Shown one piece after another: positions 42,954 to 51,604 of a stretch of DNA of 64,000 nucleotides; position 1 is the stretch's first letter, and each line of letters opens with the position of its first letter. The DNA is from Empedobacter brevis_A. Lineage in GTDB: Bacteria; Bacteroidota; Bacteroidia; Flavobacteriales; Weeksellaceae. Below the pieces are notes generated by a model that saw nothing but the letters and a program-made list of their open reading frames with translations, was not told the origin of the DNA and did not search any database. Made by a program: the position numbers and the translations under genes. The stretch lies in assembly GCF_965118635.1 (NCBI RefSeq), contig NZ_CBCPHV010000011.1, positions 9,224-73,223 of the forward strand, in the 5' to 3' direction.

Positions 42954-42971
42954 TTACTTCCCGATACAAAA
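42954..42971. other. Right attachment site candidate (mnmE 3' end)
   Basis: TTACTTCCCGATACAAAA encodes, on the minus strand, the last residues of MnmE (FCIGK plus stop). The element restores the gene so the reading frame stays complete. Confidence 0.6.
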
Positions 42972-44351
42972 TTTTCCAAATATGGTTCCTAAGATATCTT
43001 GATCCACATCGATTTCTCCAGTAATATGCCCTAAATAAGTTAAAGCTTCGCGGATATCCATTGCCAATAAATCACCAGGAAGTCCCATGTCCATTCCTTG
43101 TTTGATTTTTCCAATTTGAGAAAGTGTGTTTTGTAAAGCCTCTAAATGGCGAGAATTGGTAACAATTGTATCATCTTGGTTAGTTCCTTTTAGTTTAATT
43201 TGATGAATCAAATTCTCTTTCAAGGCATCTAGATTAAACTGATCTTTTGCAGAGATTTCCAAATGAACAACATCCTTAAATTCTTCTTTGATTGCAGCTG
43301 ATATAACTGATTCGTTATTCGTTATATCAATCTTATTGGCAACATTAAACAAGATTTTTCCCCTGCGTTGCAAATCATCCAATTGATTAGCGATTTGATT
43401 ATCAGAAGTGATATTGGCATCATACAAATAAATAATAATCGAAGCATTATCTATTTTTTCAAATGTTTTTTCAATTCCGATACGCTCTATAGAATCCCCA
43501 GCTTCACGTATTCCAGCTGTATCGATAAATCGAAAACCTATACCATTTATATAGATAGTTTCTTCAATCGTATCACGTGTTGTGCCCTCGATATCAGAAA
43601 CAATAGCACGCTCTTCATTTAATAAAGAATTTAATAAAGTAGATTTTCCTGCATTCGGAGCTCCTACAATCGCTACAGGAACACCATTTTTGATTACATT
43701 ACCAAAGGCAAAAGAATCAGCTAAACGTTTTAAGATAGATTGTAATTTGTTCAACAATTCATAAAATTGGGTGCGATCAGCAAATTCTACATCTTCTTCA
43801 GAAAAATCCAATTCCAATTCCATTAAAGCTGCAAAGTTAATCATCTGATCACGCAAATCTTTGATAAGATTCGAGAAACCACCACGCATTTGCTTGATCG
43901 CAATTTCATGAGAAGCTTTAGAATCCGATGCAATCAAATCGGCTACAGCTTCTGCTTGGGTTAAATCCATTTTACCATTCCAGAAAGCACGGAAAGTATA
44001 TTCTCCTGGATTAGCATTACGAATACCTATTTTGTTCAACAATTCCAATACTTTTTGTTGGATATAAATAGATCCATGCGTAGAGATCTCAACAACATCT
44101 TCACCTGTATACGAATGTGGATTTTTAAATACAGAGAACAAAGCTTCATCTACAATGGTATCTCCATCCATCACATAACCCAAATGAATGGTATGCGATG
44201 CGGCATCATTCAAAGATTTAGCAGAATTAAATTTTGATTGATAAATCTGAGCAACTTTAGAAATTGCTTCTGGTCCAGAAATACGAATAACCGCTATAGC
44301 GCCCATTCCATTGGCAGTAGCCAATGCGCAAATTGTATCATTGTTTAGCAT
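42954..44351 (-). CDS. mnmE: tRNA modification GTPase MnmE
   Basis: This 465-aa enzyme, with MnmG, forms the cmnm5 modification of wobble uridine in certain tRNAs. The N-terminal folate-binding domain (about 1-120, DTICALATANGMGAIAVIRISGPEA, PGEYTFRAFWNGKMDLTQAEAVADLI), helical domain and inserted G domain are all present. G-domain motifs are GAPNAGKS (230-237), DTAG (277-280) and NKID (339-342). The C-terminal FCIGK, with the catalytic Cys462, is intact. The 3' end is the proposed attachment site of the adjacent element. Confidence 0.97.
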   Translation of the reverse strand: MLNNDTICALATANGMGAIAVIRISGPEAISKVAQIYQSKFNSAKSLNDAASHTIHLGYVMDGDTIVDEALFSVFKNPHSYTGEDVVEISTHGSIYIQQKVLELLNKIGIRNANPGEYTFRAFWNGKMDLTQAEAVADLIASDSKASHEIAIKQMRGGFSNLIKDLRDQMINFAALMELELDFSEEDVEFADRTQFYELLNKLQSILKRLADSFAFGNVIKNGVPVAIVGAPNAGKSTLLNSLLNEERAIVSDIEGTTRDTIEETIYINGIGFRFIDTAGIREAGDSIERIGIEKTFEKIDNASIIIYLYDANITSDNQIANQLDDLQRRGKILFNVANKIDITNNESVISAAIKEEFKDVVHLEISAKDQFNLDALKENLIHQIKLKGTNQDDTIVTNSRHLEALQNTLSQIGKIKQGMDMGLPGDLLAMDIREALTYLGHITGEIDVDQDILGTIFGKFCIGK

Positions 44352-44725
44352 ATTGCAAATTTACAACTTTATTAGAAGTCAAGAAATTATTCTTTTGACA
44401 GTTAAGATAAAGTTAAAAGTAATTTATATGCATTATAAAATACGTTGTAATGAAATGATAATGAATACTTAATATTTATCTATTTTTGTTTATTGAATTT
44501 TGTCATGCTCGAGTATTCTTTTTAAGTAAACATTAAACTTAATTTTGCAAATTCTTTTGGCCTAACTAATATAAGTTGATGTATAGAATTGAATGGTTAG
44601 AAGCATAAGAATTGAAGATTACACATAACTTTTATTTTATAAAAATAAAAATTGAACAAGTAGGGATTAGTTCTATTTTTTTGTTATAAAAACCTAAATA
44701 CGAATGAAAAATATATAAATAGAAT
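44352..44725. other. Divergent intergenic region between mnmE and a secreted-protein gene
   Basis: 374 bases without an ORF. A candidate plus-strand promoter near 44652-44683 has TTG, a 19-base spacer and TATTTTTTTG, close to but not exactly TAnnTTTG. A second TAATTTTG occurs at 44540-44547 without a good -33 match. Nothing else is evident. Confidence 0.4.
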
Positions 44726-46489
44726 ATGAAGTTGAATTGGTTATTAAATACAGCGGTTGGTTTATCATTTATACAAATGTCAAATGCGCAGGTGAAAATA
44801 CCTGCTTCTAATGGAAATCCTACAAATAGAAAAGGTATTCCTTGTGGGATTTGTGTTCCCCAAGGTTGGTCATTAATTACAGGAACGCCAGATATTTCGA
44901 CAAGTAAAATTGTTGCAGGAAATGATACATCTGGTGGTGGGGAACAATGGACGAATCAACCTTTAGCACTTCCTCCAAATGGTCATACCAATTGGATTAC
45001 CATACGTGATGTGGGGAGTAAAAGTGGAGAAGAAGCAATACAAACCAACATGACGAATTTGGTTGTTGGAAGAGACTATGAAGTTGTAATCTATTCTATG
45101 ACGGCAATAGCAAATAATGGATCAACAAAATATAGCCCTACTTATATAGACAAATTTGATTTTCAAGTAGGGACTTATCCTCGCGTCAATGTGACTCAAA
45201 TCAATAAAGATATTGATGGTGCATGGGGAACAAATCGATTAGTATTTACAGCACAATCGTCTTCTATGCCATTAAAGTTTTATCCTGGTTATAATGCAAG
45301 CACAGATTCTTTTGAGTCCGTAAATATTTCTGTTACACTTAATGCGATTAATACATTACCTGTTGGTCAAAACTTCATGGAAGAAGGGGTGAAAAATCAA
45401 CTAAAAACGCTAGATGTAGGGAGTAAAGCAATAGAATACGATAGTGGACAATCAATACAGTTGAATACAATTGACTTAGATCTAGATACGCCAGGTATTC
45501 AAAATGTTTATGTTGATGCTACTGGAAAATGGGAAGCAAATTCATCGGGATTTGTCACTTTTACACCTGCAAATGGTTTCGAAGGACAAGCATCCATAAA
45601 ATATACGATTCAAGATAATTATTCATTAAATGGTGTTCCATCTCCAGGAACGTCACTTCCAAAATCATTGAGAATCAATATACCTCCTTGTACGATAACG
45701 ATTCAAGGTTCAGATTTCGCTGTAGAAGGTGGAGAGGAAAAAACGTTTACAATGCCAGCTACAGATTATGGTTTCCAGTTTGACATTTATGAATTAGATA
45801 ATTCATTTCAATTAAACATAAATGGAGTGGATTTAGCAAATGAAGAAATCGATTTTCAAGCAAATTCTGGTGGATCAAAATTAAACGCTGAATTTTTAGA
45901 CGGTTTAAGACACGGTATGGCAGGAACTGAAAGAATATTTGTATTAAAAGGTGATAAGGATTCACCAATTGTTCGAGTTAAAATTGATCCCAAAGGAAAT
46001 GTTACCCTACTAGCACGTAAAACGAACGCGGACAAAACATTATATGAAATGAGATTATTTGGTAAAACAGCTAGTAATCCTAATGTAGACGCAGCTTTTA
46101 ACGTAATTAATTGGCATACAGATCAACCAAATACTGTAATCGCTTCTCAGAAAGTTGTTGGTGCAACAAGTATGAAAGGATATGGAAGTGGATTGAAAAT
46201 TGTCGAATGTCCTTGTTACAGAATACCAAAACTTGGAACACCAACTGGTACAACAAATGTTGGAATTACAACGAACACGACTATCAACTCCAATTGGCCA
46301 ACAAATATTCCAAATGCAGCATTAGTATTAGATTCTAAATCAAAAGGAATGGTGATTTCACGTATCAATAATGTTTTAGAAGACATCAAAGCTCCTATTG
46401 AAGGAATGATTGCATACGACGAAACAGATAAATGTGTGAAATTATATAATGGTGACAATTGGAAATGTTTAAATAATGCATGCGATTAA
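44726..46489 (+). CDS. Large secreted/surface protein with Ig-like and C-terminal tail motif
   Basis: This 587-aa protein has a signal peptide (MKLNWLLNTAVGLSFIQMSNAQ). Residues about 25-230 resemble a jelly-roll carbohydrate-binding-like domain (ICVPQGWSLITGTPDISTS...ITIRDVGSKSGEEAIQTNMTNLVVGRDYEVVIYS). A cadherin/Ig-like stretch follows (about 245-335, LDLDTPGIQNVYVDATGKWEANSSGFVTFTPANGFEGQASIKYTI). The C-terminus has KGMVISRINNVLEDIKAPIEGMIAYDETDKCVKLYNGDNWKCLN, a motif shared with the next gene. It is probably exported and surface-exposed. It ends four bases before the next gene starts. Confidence 0.7.
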   Translation: MKLNWLLNTAVGLSFIQMSNAQVKIPASNGNPTNRKGIPCGICVPQGWSLITGTPDISTSKIVAGNDTSGGGEQWTNQPLALPPNGHTNWITIRDVGSKSGEEAIQTNMTNLVVGRDYEVVIYSMTAIANNGSTKYSPTYIDKFDFQVGTYPRVNVTQINKDIDGAWGTNRLVFTAQSSSMPLKFYPGYNASTDSFESVNISVTLNAINTLPVGQNFMEEGVKNQLKTLDVGSKAIEYDSGQSIQLNTIDLDLDTPGIQNVYVDATGKWEANSSGFVTFTPANGFEGQASIKYTIQDNYSLNGVPSPGTSLPKSLRINIPPCTITIQGSDFAVEGGEEKTFTMPATDYGFQFDIYELDNSFQLNINGVDLANEEIDFQANSGGSKLNAEFLDGLRHGMAGTERIFVLKGDKDSPIVRVKIDPKGNVTLLARKTNADKTLYEMRLFGKTASNPNVDAAFNVINWHTDQPNTVIASQKVVGATSMKGYGSGLKIVECPCYRIPKLGTPTGTTNVGITTNTTINSNWPTNIPNAALVLDSKSKGMVISRINNVLEDIKAPIEGMIAYDETDKCVKLYNGDNWKCLNNACD

Positions 46490-46493
46490 TAAA

Positions 46494-47006
46494 ATGAAAA
46501 AAATAATAGTTACTTCGTTATTCTCTACCTTACTTTATACAAATGCAAATGCACAACTGATAATTGCAAATGAAAATAATTATCCATCTGCATTAATTAC
46601 GGAATCGACTTTAGTACAATTTGAAGAAAATCAAACAAAAGGTATCATCCTTCCTGAAATTGAGGCTCTTCCAGAAAACCCTACAAATGGAACTTTTATA
46701 TTTGATAAAAATGAAGTTAAGGTAAAAATGTACGAAAACGGCCAATGGATAAGCATGACCGATAGAGGAAGTAATCAAACAATACAAAACGATAATGACA
46801 AAGGAGAAGGTGTAATCATCGGTGCGGAATCTTCTACAGCTGAAGGAGTTTTAATTCTAGAATCTCCAGACAAAGCACTTGTATTACCTCGAGTAAAAAA
46901 CATCACAACAGATGTTGTAAATCCTTATCCAGGAATGATTTGTTATGATATAGCTTCCAAAACTGTCGCTATTTTTGATGGTGTACAATGGAATTACTGG
47001 AATTAA
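46494..47006 (+). CDS. Secreted protein with two copies of a surface-tip motif
   Basis: I choose the start at 46494 (MKKIIVTSLFSTLLYTNANAQ, a clean signal peptide), giving 170 aa; an earlier ATG at 46476 overlaps the previous gene. Two copies of a motif KG-I/L-LPRV...P..GxxxYD..xxxVxxxxGxxW are visible. These are KGIILPEIEALPENPTNGTFIFDKNEVKVKMYENGQWISM and KALVLPRVKNITTDVVNPYPGMICYDIASKTVAIFDGVQWNYWN. The same motif ends the preceding protein. The two genes are very likely one operon of cell-surface proteins. Confidence 0.7.
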   Translation: MKKIIVTSLFSTLLYTNANAQLIIANENNYPSALITESTLVQFEENQTKGIILPEIEALPENPTNGTFIFDKNEVKVKMYENGQWISMTDRGSNQTIQNDNDKGEGVIIGAESSTAEGVLILESPDKALVLPRVKNITTDVVNPYPGMICYDIASKTVAIFDGVQWNYWN

Positions 47007-47030
47007 TTTTATAAAATAAAGTAATTGAAT

Positions 47031-47064
47031 AAAAAAGGAGTAATAATATTATTACTCCTTTTTT
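47031..47064. terminator. Terminator after the surface-protein pair
   Basis: A perfect palindrome, AAAAAAGGAGTAATAAT with ATTATTACTCCTTTTTT, ends in a T run. It lies 25 bases after the stop codon. Confidence 0.85.
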
Positions 47065-47151
47065 ATTGATAGTAGAGCAGATGCATAATTAAAGTAATAA
47101 CTGCTTAAACTTTTCATCAAAAATAAGTAGCTTTAGGGTAAATAAAATAAG

Positions 47152-48000
47152 ATGAATCCAACGATAAATAAAGAAACAAATAGTATTATTAGTAACCCTT
47201 TTACGCGACCTTTCTTAGCAGATTGTTTTTATCCTGATTCCGAAAATAAGCTTCCACTTATAATTTTTGCACACGGATATAAAGGATACAAAGATTGGGG
47301 AACATTCAATTTAATGGCAGAAGAATTTGCAAAACAAGGATTTGTTTTCGTGAAATTTAACTTTTCTCATAATGGAACAACCTTAGACAATCCAACAAAT
47401 TTTGATGATTTATTAGCTTTCGGAAATAATAATTATACAAAGGAAATGTCTGACTATAATGCTGTTCTAGATTTCTTTTACAAACATCCAAAAGTAGATT
47501 CGACTAAAATTGCAATTATGGGACATAGCAGAGGAGGAGGAAATACAATTCTACAAGCTTACCGAGATGAACGTGTTAAAGCGTTGATTACGTTAGCTGG
47601 AGTTGATAGTTTTGCGAATCGTTTTCCTAAAAAAGAAAGATTAGAAGAGTTCAAGAAAAATGGAGTTTTTTATGTTGAGAATGTTCGTACAAAACAACAA
47701 ATGCCTCATTATTATCAATTTTATGAAGATTTTATTCAACATGAAAATGAATTAAATATTCAGTTTGCAGCTCAACATCTAAAGAAACCATATCTTATCA
47801 TTCAAGGAACAAACGACGAAGCTGTAAAACCGAATACAGCAAATTTATTACACGAATGGTGTAAAAATTCTGAGTTGTTTTTGATAAATGGAGCAAACCA
47901 TACTTTTGGTGGAAAAGAGCCTTGGATAGACGAACAATTGCCAGAAGATTTGAATATTCTAATTGAAAAATCAGTTAGTTTTTTAAAAGAAAATTTATAA
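47152..48000 (+). CDS. Alpha/beta hydrolase (dienelactone hydrolase-like)
   Basis: This 282-aa cytoplasmic protein has an oxyanion-side motif IIFAHGYKGYKDWG near the N-terminus, nucleophile GHSRGGG (Ser about 126), acid in IIQGTNDEAVKP, and His in NGANHTFGG. The triad is complete. It lacks a signal peptide. Substrate cannot be deduced; the family includes esterases, lipases and acyl-peptide hydrolases. It stands alone between terminators. Confidence 0.82.
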   Translation: MNPTINKETNSIISNPFTRPFLADCFYPDSENKLPLIIFAHGYKGYKDWGTFNLMAEEFAKQGFVFVKFNFSHNGTTLDNPTNFDDLLAFGNNNYTKEMSDYNAVLDFFYKHPKVDSTKIAIMGHSRGGGNTILQAYRDERVKALITLAGVDSFANRFPKKERLEEFKKNGVFYVENVRTKQQMPHYYQFYEDFIQHENELNIQFAAQHLKKPYLIIQGTNDEAVKPNTANLLHEWCKNSELFLINGANHTFGGKEPWIDEQLPEDLNILIEKSVSFLKENL

Positions 48001-48069
48001 ACGAATAATTTAACAAATTTAAGAATTTGTGGCATGCTTTTAGCAACTCCTTTTTAAATTTGATTTATA

Positions 48070-48186
48070 ATGTCATCAAAAAAAAACTATGCTACAAAAA
48101 GAGGTATTGGTATTTTTAATTTAAAATTAGTCGATATACTGATAGTTCTTACTTTATTAATATTGCTAATTGTAGTATTCATTTAA
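48070..48186 (+). CDS. Small single-span membrane protein, 38 aa
   Basis: The sequence MSSKKNYATKRGIGIFNLK is followed by a hydrophobic helix VDILIVLTLLILLIVVFI that runs to the stop, with a basic N-terminus. The pattern fits small tail-anchored or single-pass membrane proteins. It lies 69 bases after the hydrolase and just before a strong terminator. No family is recognised. Confidence 0.5.
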   Translation: MSSKKNYATKRGIGIFNLKLVDILIVLTLLILLIVVFI

Positions 48187-48195
48187 AAAATAAAA

Positions 48196-48227
48196 AAAAG
48201 CTTCTTAATTCTAATTAAGAAGCTTTT
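48196..48227. terminator. Bidirectional terminator
   Basis: AAAAGCTTCTTAATT pairs with AATTAAGAAGCTTTT around CT, with A and T runs at the ends. It serves the 38-aa gene and the convergent SIMPL gene. Confidence 0.85.
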
Positions 48228-48232
48228 ATATT

Positions 48233-48967
48233 TTAATTAGACTTATAACTTGCTCGCACTGTAATTTGCGCCGTCTTTTGTCGTGAAGTAGTATTAAATG
48301 AACCTCCAGCAGAATATTCTTCATTATCATTCTTACCTGTGATTTGAAAAATACCCAAATCGGCTTGTTTTAATTTTCCTAAACTCGAGCCAGATTTTGT
48401 CGCAATGTTTTCTGCTCTTTGTTTGGCATTTTCTGAAGCTTGTGCAATCAATTCCAGTTTCAAATCTTCTAATTTCGAATAATAATAATTCGGATTTGAA
48501 GAACTTAATTCAATTCCTTGGCTAATTAACGTTGAGATTTCACGAGAAGCTTTTTCTATTTTATCCAATTCTTTCGATTCTATTGTCGCATCCTGTGAAA
48601 GATTATAACCAGCAAATTGACTGATTGAATTTCCGTTCGCATCTGTTCCGTATTGAAAATCTTTAGAAATATTTACCGCTTCAAAAACAATTTCTTTTGG
48701 ATTAATCCCTTGTGAAATTAAAAAGTTCTTAACAACAGTTTGATCTGCTTTCAATTGATCTGAAGCAACGCGTAAATCATAATCTTTTCTACTAAACGTT
48801 GCGCGCCATTTCACTAAATCGGCATTAAAATCTTTCAGCGCATTTCCTGTAACATTAATCGATTCCGTGCTTTTAAATTTATATTTATAAGCCGTTCCTA
48901 AAATACAGGTAGCAACAATTAACCCAACAGATAAAACAGAGGCGACTATTACTGAAAATTTATTCAT
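48233..48967 (-). CDS. SIMPL domain (DUF541) protein
   Basis: This 244-aa protein has one N-terminal membrane helix (FSVIVASVLSVGLIVATCILGTAY). A SIMPL domain follows (about 35-244: SINVTGNALKDFNADLVKWRATFSRKDYDLRVASDQLKADQTVVKNFLISQGINPKEIVF, and LIAQASENAKQRAENIATKSGSSLGKL). Family members are periplasmic or membrane-anchored and have been linked to oxidative stress and the outer surface, without a settled activity. It stands alone on the minus strand. Confidence 0.88.
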   Translation of the reverse strand: MNKFSVIVASVLSVGLIVATCILGTAYKYKFKSTESINVTGNALKDFNADLVKWRATFSRKDYDLRVASDQLKADQTVVKNFLISQGINPKEIVFEAVNISKDFQYGTDANGNSISQFAGYNLSQDATIESKELDKIEKASREISTLISQGIELSSSNPNYYYSKLEDLKLELIAQASENAKQRAENIATKSGSSLGKLKQADLGIFQITGKNDNEEYSAGGSFNTTSRQKTAQITVRASYKSN

Positions 48968-49033
48968 AATGATTGGTTTTTAGTAAAGGTAGAAAAAATC
49001 AAAATCATTATGATTCACTAATTATAGTGAAGT

Positions 49034-49666
49034 TTAGGCAATTAAAATAGGGAATTCTTGATCGATGATAAAAATGATTAAACTTCCTTCAGAATAATCG
49101 ATTGTTACAATATCTTCATTGGCTTTATTACGTGTTCCTACGCGAGAAAGTAAATTTAGATTCTCATTATTTAATGGATATTCTAATCCTTTTGTAATAA
49201 TATTTTTACATTCGGGAAAGGGAAGAAGCGAAATTGTTCGTCCGAAATAACCTTCTAATTTCGTTTCCTTTTCAGCAAAGAAATATTGACTGTAATTATC
49301 ATAGAACAAAATATTGATCTGATTTTTGAAACGATATGCCGCATTCAGATTGCCTATAAAATGATCTTGCTGACGACCACTTGCTCCAAATACATCAACA
49401 TTTTCAAAACCTTTATCCAAAATAAGTTGTAGAGCTTTTGCAAAGTCGGTATCATTTTGATCAGGAGTTGAAATAACTTCTGTTTCTGAAGGAAACTGAT
49501 TAAGTTCAAAAGAATCAAAATCACCCGAGATTACATCGGGTGTTATATTTAAATCTTTCAAATAATGAAATGCTCCATCTGTACAAAAAATCATTTCATA
49601 ATTCGTTGTATCAGGTAAAATGTTTGGAACTTCACCATTTAGAAATAAAAGCGCTTTTTTACTCAC
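49034..49666 (-). CDS. Thiamine pyrophosphokinase
   Basis: This 210-aa enzyme transfers pyrophosphate from ATP to thiamine to form thiamine diphosphate. Family blocks: MIFCTDGAFHYL, PDVISGDFDSF, STPDQNDTDFAKALQLI, and VDVFGASGRQQDHFIGNLNAAYRF. The C-terminal beta-sandwich (about 140-210) includes NLLSRVGTRNKAN-EDIVTIDYSEG. Its start overlaps the end of the cobalamin adenosyltransferase gene by eight bases, so the two cofactor genes are cotranscribed. Confidence 0.9.
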   Translation of the reverse strand: MSKKALLFLNGEVPNILPDTTNYEMIFCTDGAFHYLKDLNITPDVISGDFDSFELNQFPSETEVISTPDQNDTDFAKALQLILDKGFENVDVFGASGRQQDHFIGNLNAAYRFKNQINILFYDNYSQYFFAEKETKLEGYFGRTISLLPFPECKNIITKGLEYPLNNENLNLLSRVGTRNKANEDIVTIDYSEGSLIIFIIDQEFPILIA

Positions 49667-50225
49667 CTGGAATCCATTTTATTTCTTCGTGATTGTTATC
49701 TGCAGCAATTTTACGTGCTAAAACAAATAAATAATCAGAAAGACGATTTAAGTATTTTTGTAATTCTGGACGAATTTCTTCCTCTTCTGCTAAACCAACT
49801 GTTAAGCGTTCGGCGCGGCGACAAATACAACGCGCAATGTGTGCATGAGAAGCAGCTTGGTTTCCTCCTGGTAAAATAAAATGTGTCAATTGTTCCAATT
49901 GTCCTTCCAAATCATCAATCCAATCTTCCAATTGAACAATGTCTTCTTCAGAAATCATTTTAGGAATACGCGGTTTACCATTTGCTAAATATAATTTATC
50001 TACTGGTGTAGCCAATTCAGCCCCAAGATTAAACAAATCTTTTTGTATAATGATAATTTCTTCCTCTAATGCAGGATTTATTTTATAAGAACGAATTAAT
50101 CCTAAATAAGAATTTAATTCATCAACCGTTCCGTAAGAATCTATTTTTAAACTATTTTTAGAAACACGAGTTCCTCCATATAAACCTGTTGCTCCTTTGT
50201 CTCCTGTTTTTGTATATACTTTCAT
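49659..50225 (-). CDS. Cob(I)alamin adenosyltransferase, PduO type
   Basis: This 188-aa cytoplasmic enzyme adenosylates cob(I)alamin with ATP to give coenzyme B12. The N-terminal ATP-binding signature is VYTKTGDKGATGLYGGTRVSKNSLKIDSYGTVDELNSYLGL, and the C-terminal one is HIARCICRRAERLTVGLAEEEEI. The residues of the family active site (K, GTVDELN, RCxxRRAER) are present. It is followed, with an eight-base overlap, by thiamine pyrophosphokinase. Confidence 0.95.
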   Translation of the reverse strand: MKVYTKTGDKGATGLYGGTRVSKNSLKIDSYGTVDELNSYLGLIRSYKINPALEEEIIIIQKDLFNLGAELATPVDKLYLANGKPRIPKMISEEDIVQLEDWIDDLEGQLEQLTHFILPGGNQAASHAHIARCICRRAERLTVGLAEEEEIRPELQKYLNRLSDYLFVLARKIAADNNHEEIKWIPGE

Positions 50226-50261
50226 GTGATTTCAACTAATATTTTCGAAGGTAAGAAAATA

Positions 50262-51485
50262 TTAAACATTTTTAGGTAAAAGAGGTTTAGTAAAAAAATG
50301 ATATCCGATAGCCACAATAATTAAAATGATAGTCGTAATAATCCAAAGTGTATCAAATCCATAATCTTTTGCAACATGTGTTCCTAAATAAGGAGAAACA
50401 ATAAATGCAATAGCTACCGACATTCCGTTAAGTCCCATATAAGCGCCTCTGTTATTCTTTTGAGAACGAAAAGCGGTTACAGTTGACATCAATGGTAAGA
50501 CAAGCATTTCTCCAATAGACATTAATCCTATGGCTAAGTACAACATTCCTAATGTATGACTGAATGTGAAGATGAAATAACTAATAGCTGTAATGAATGA
50601 ACCAAATACTAAAAGTTGAGTAACACTGAATCTTTTTTCAGTATAATGAATCAATAGCATCTCGAATACAACAATCAAAAATCCACTAAATCCCATTAAA
50701 AATCCAATTTCTTTTTGAGATAAATGAACGACATCTTTATAGAATAAGGGTAAAGTATTTAAAATCTGAAAGAAGGCAATAGAAAATAACACACAGAATA
50801 AGTTGAACAATAAGAATGGTGTATCTGTGTAGGCATTACGTTCTTTCTCTTCAACGACTTTTTCAGAAACATTTTCTGTTGCAGCATTTCGTTCTTTTCG
50901 ACCTTTGAAGAAAGCAACGAAAACAATTCCAGCAATCAAAGCTGCTCCAGCATTGCAATAGAATAATAAATCGTAAGAATAGTTAGATAAAAATCCTCCC
51001 ATTGAAGGCCCAATTGAGAAACCTAAATTAACCGCCATTCTATTTAAAGAAAAAGCACGCGTGATATTTTCTTTTTTTGCATAACGTGTAATGGCAACAG
51101 AGTTGGCTGGACGAAATAATTCACTTATTGTACTTAAAATAAGCATAATTACAGCAAAAGATTCTACTGTTTTGAAATAAGGTAAAATAAAAAACAAGGG
51201 AGCACTTAAAAACAAACTAAGCGCTTGCACTTTAAAATTCCCAATTTTATCGGTAATCCATCCTCCAAACCAAGAACCAATTACAGAACCTACACCAAAA
51301 CAGCTTAGTACAATTCCTGCATTTTCTAAAGAAAATCCAAGTTTGGAAATCATATAAATTCCTAAAAATGGTAAAACCATAGAACCCATTCGGTTTAACA
51401 ACATTACGATTGCTAACATCCAAGATTCTTTCGAAAGTCCACTGTAGGCATCAATATAAATTTTTAGAATTTTTTTCATCTCCAA
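50262..51485 (-). CDS. MFS transporter, drug-efflux type
   Basis: This 407-aa membrane protein has twelve predicted segments and the motif-A-like loop GSWFGGWITDKIGNFKVQALSLF (about 68-90) typical of major facilitator proteins. A cytoplasmic central loop (KGRKERNAATENVSEKVVEEKERNAYTD) divides the two halves. The start may be the second Met (MKKILKIYIDAY). The family member most like it by form is a multidrug or sugar-efflux exporter (YceL/MdtG-like). The substrate cannot be told. It lies upstream of the cobalamin/thiamine pair with a 36-base gap. Confidence 0.85.
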   Translation of the reverse strand: MEMKKILKIYIDAYSGLSKESWMLAIVMLLNRMGSMVLPFLGIYMISKLGFSLENAGIVLSCFGVGSVIGSWFGGWITDKIGNFKVQALSLFLSAPLFFILPYFKTVESFAVIMLILSTISELFRPANSVAITRYAKKENITRAFSLNRMAVNLGFSIGPSMGGFLSNYSYDLLFYCNAGAALIAGIVFVAFFKGRKERNAATENVSEKVVEEKERNAYTDTPFLLFNLFCVLFSIAFFQILNTLPLFYKDVVHLSQKEIGFLMGFSGFLIVVFEMLLIHYTEKRFSVTQLLVFGSFITAISYFIFTFSHTLGMLYLAIGLMSIGEMLVLPLMSTVTAFRSQKNNRGAYMGLNGMSVAIAFIVSPYLGTHVAKDYGFDTLWIITTIILIIVAIGYHFFTKPLLPKNV

Positions 51486-51604
51486 ATTTTCTTTTTTTTA
51501 TGCTGCAAAGTTAACTTCTTTTTTTACAAAAAATCAGTTATTTATCAAGCTTTCTGATAATCTTTGATTACTTTTGAAACCACTTAAAAACAAATCTAAT
51601 ATCT

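Larger units (their letters stand above)
20663..42971. mobile_element. Probable integrative element at the 3' end of mnmE (22.3 kb)
   Basis: The 3' end of mnmE (42954-42971, TTACTTCCCGATACAAAA) has a same-orientation copy at 20663-20680 (TTATTTCCCAATACAAAA, 16 of 18 identical). Just inside both ends lie the direct repeats AGGTAGTTAA (20701-20710; 42926-42935) and GGGCAACAA (20729-20737; 42817-42825, 42837-42845), fitting integrase arm sites. Recombination genes lie at the mnmE end: an excisionase-like protein, a tyrosine recombinase, two HTH proteins and a DUF3987 protein. Cargo: nuclease, MAKQ copy 2, DUF6943-like protein, Na+/K+ transport genes, and type III R-M with Argonaute. No relaxase or conjugation genes are seen, so it is an integrative or mobilisable island, not a full ICE. 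Confidence 0.65.
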
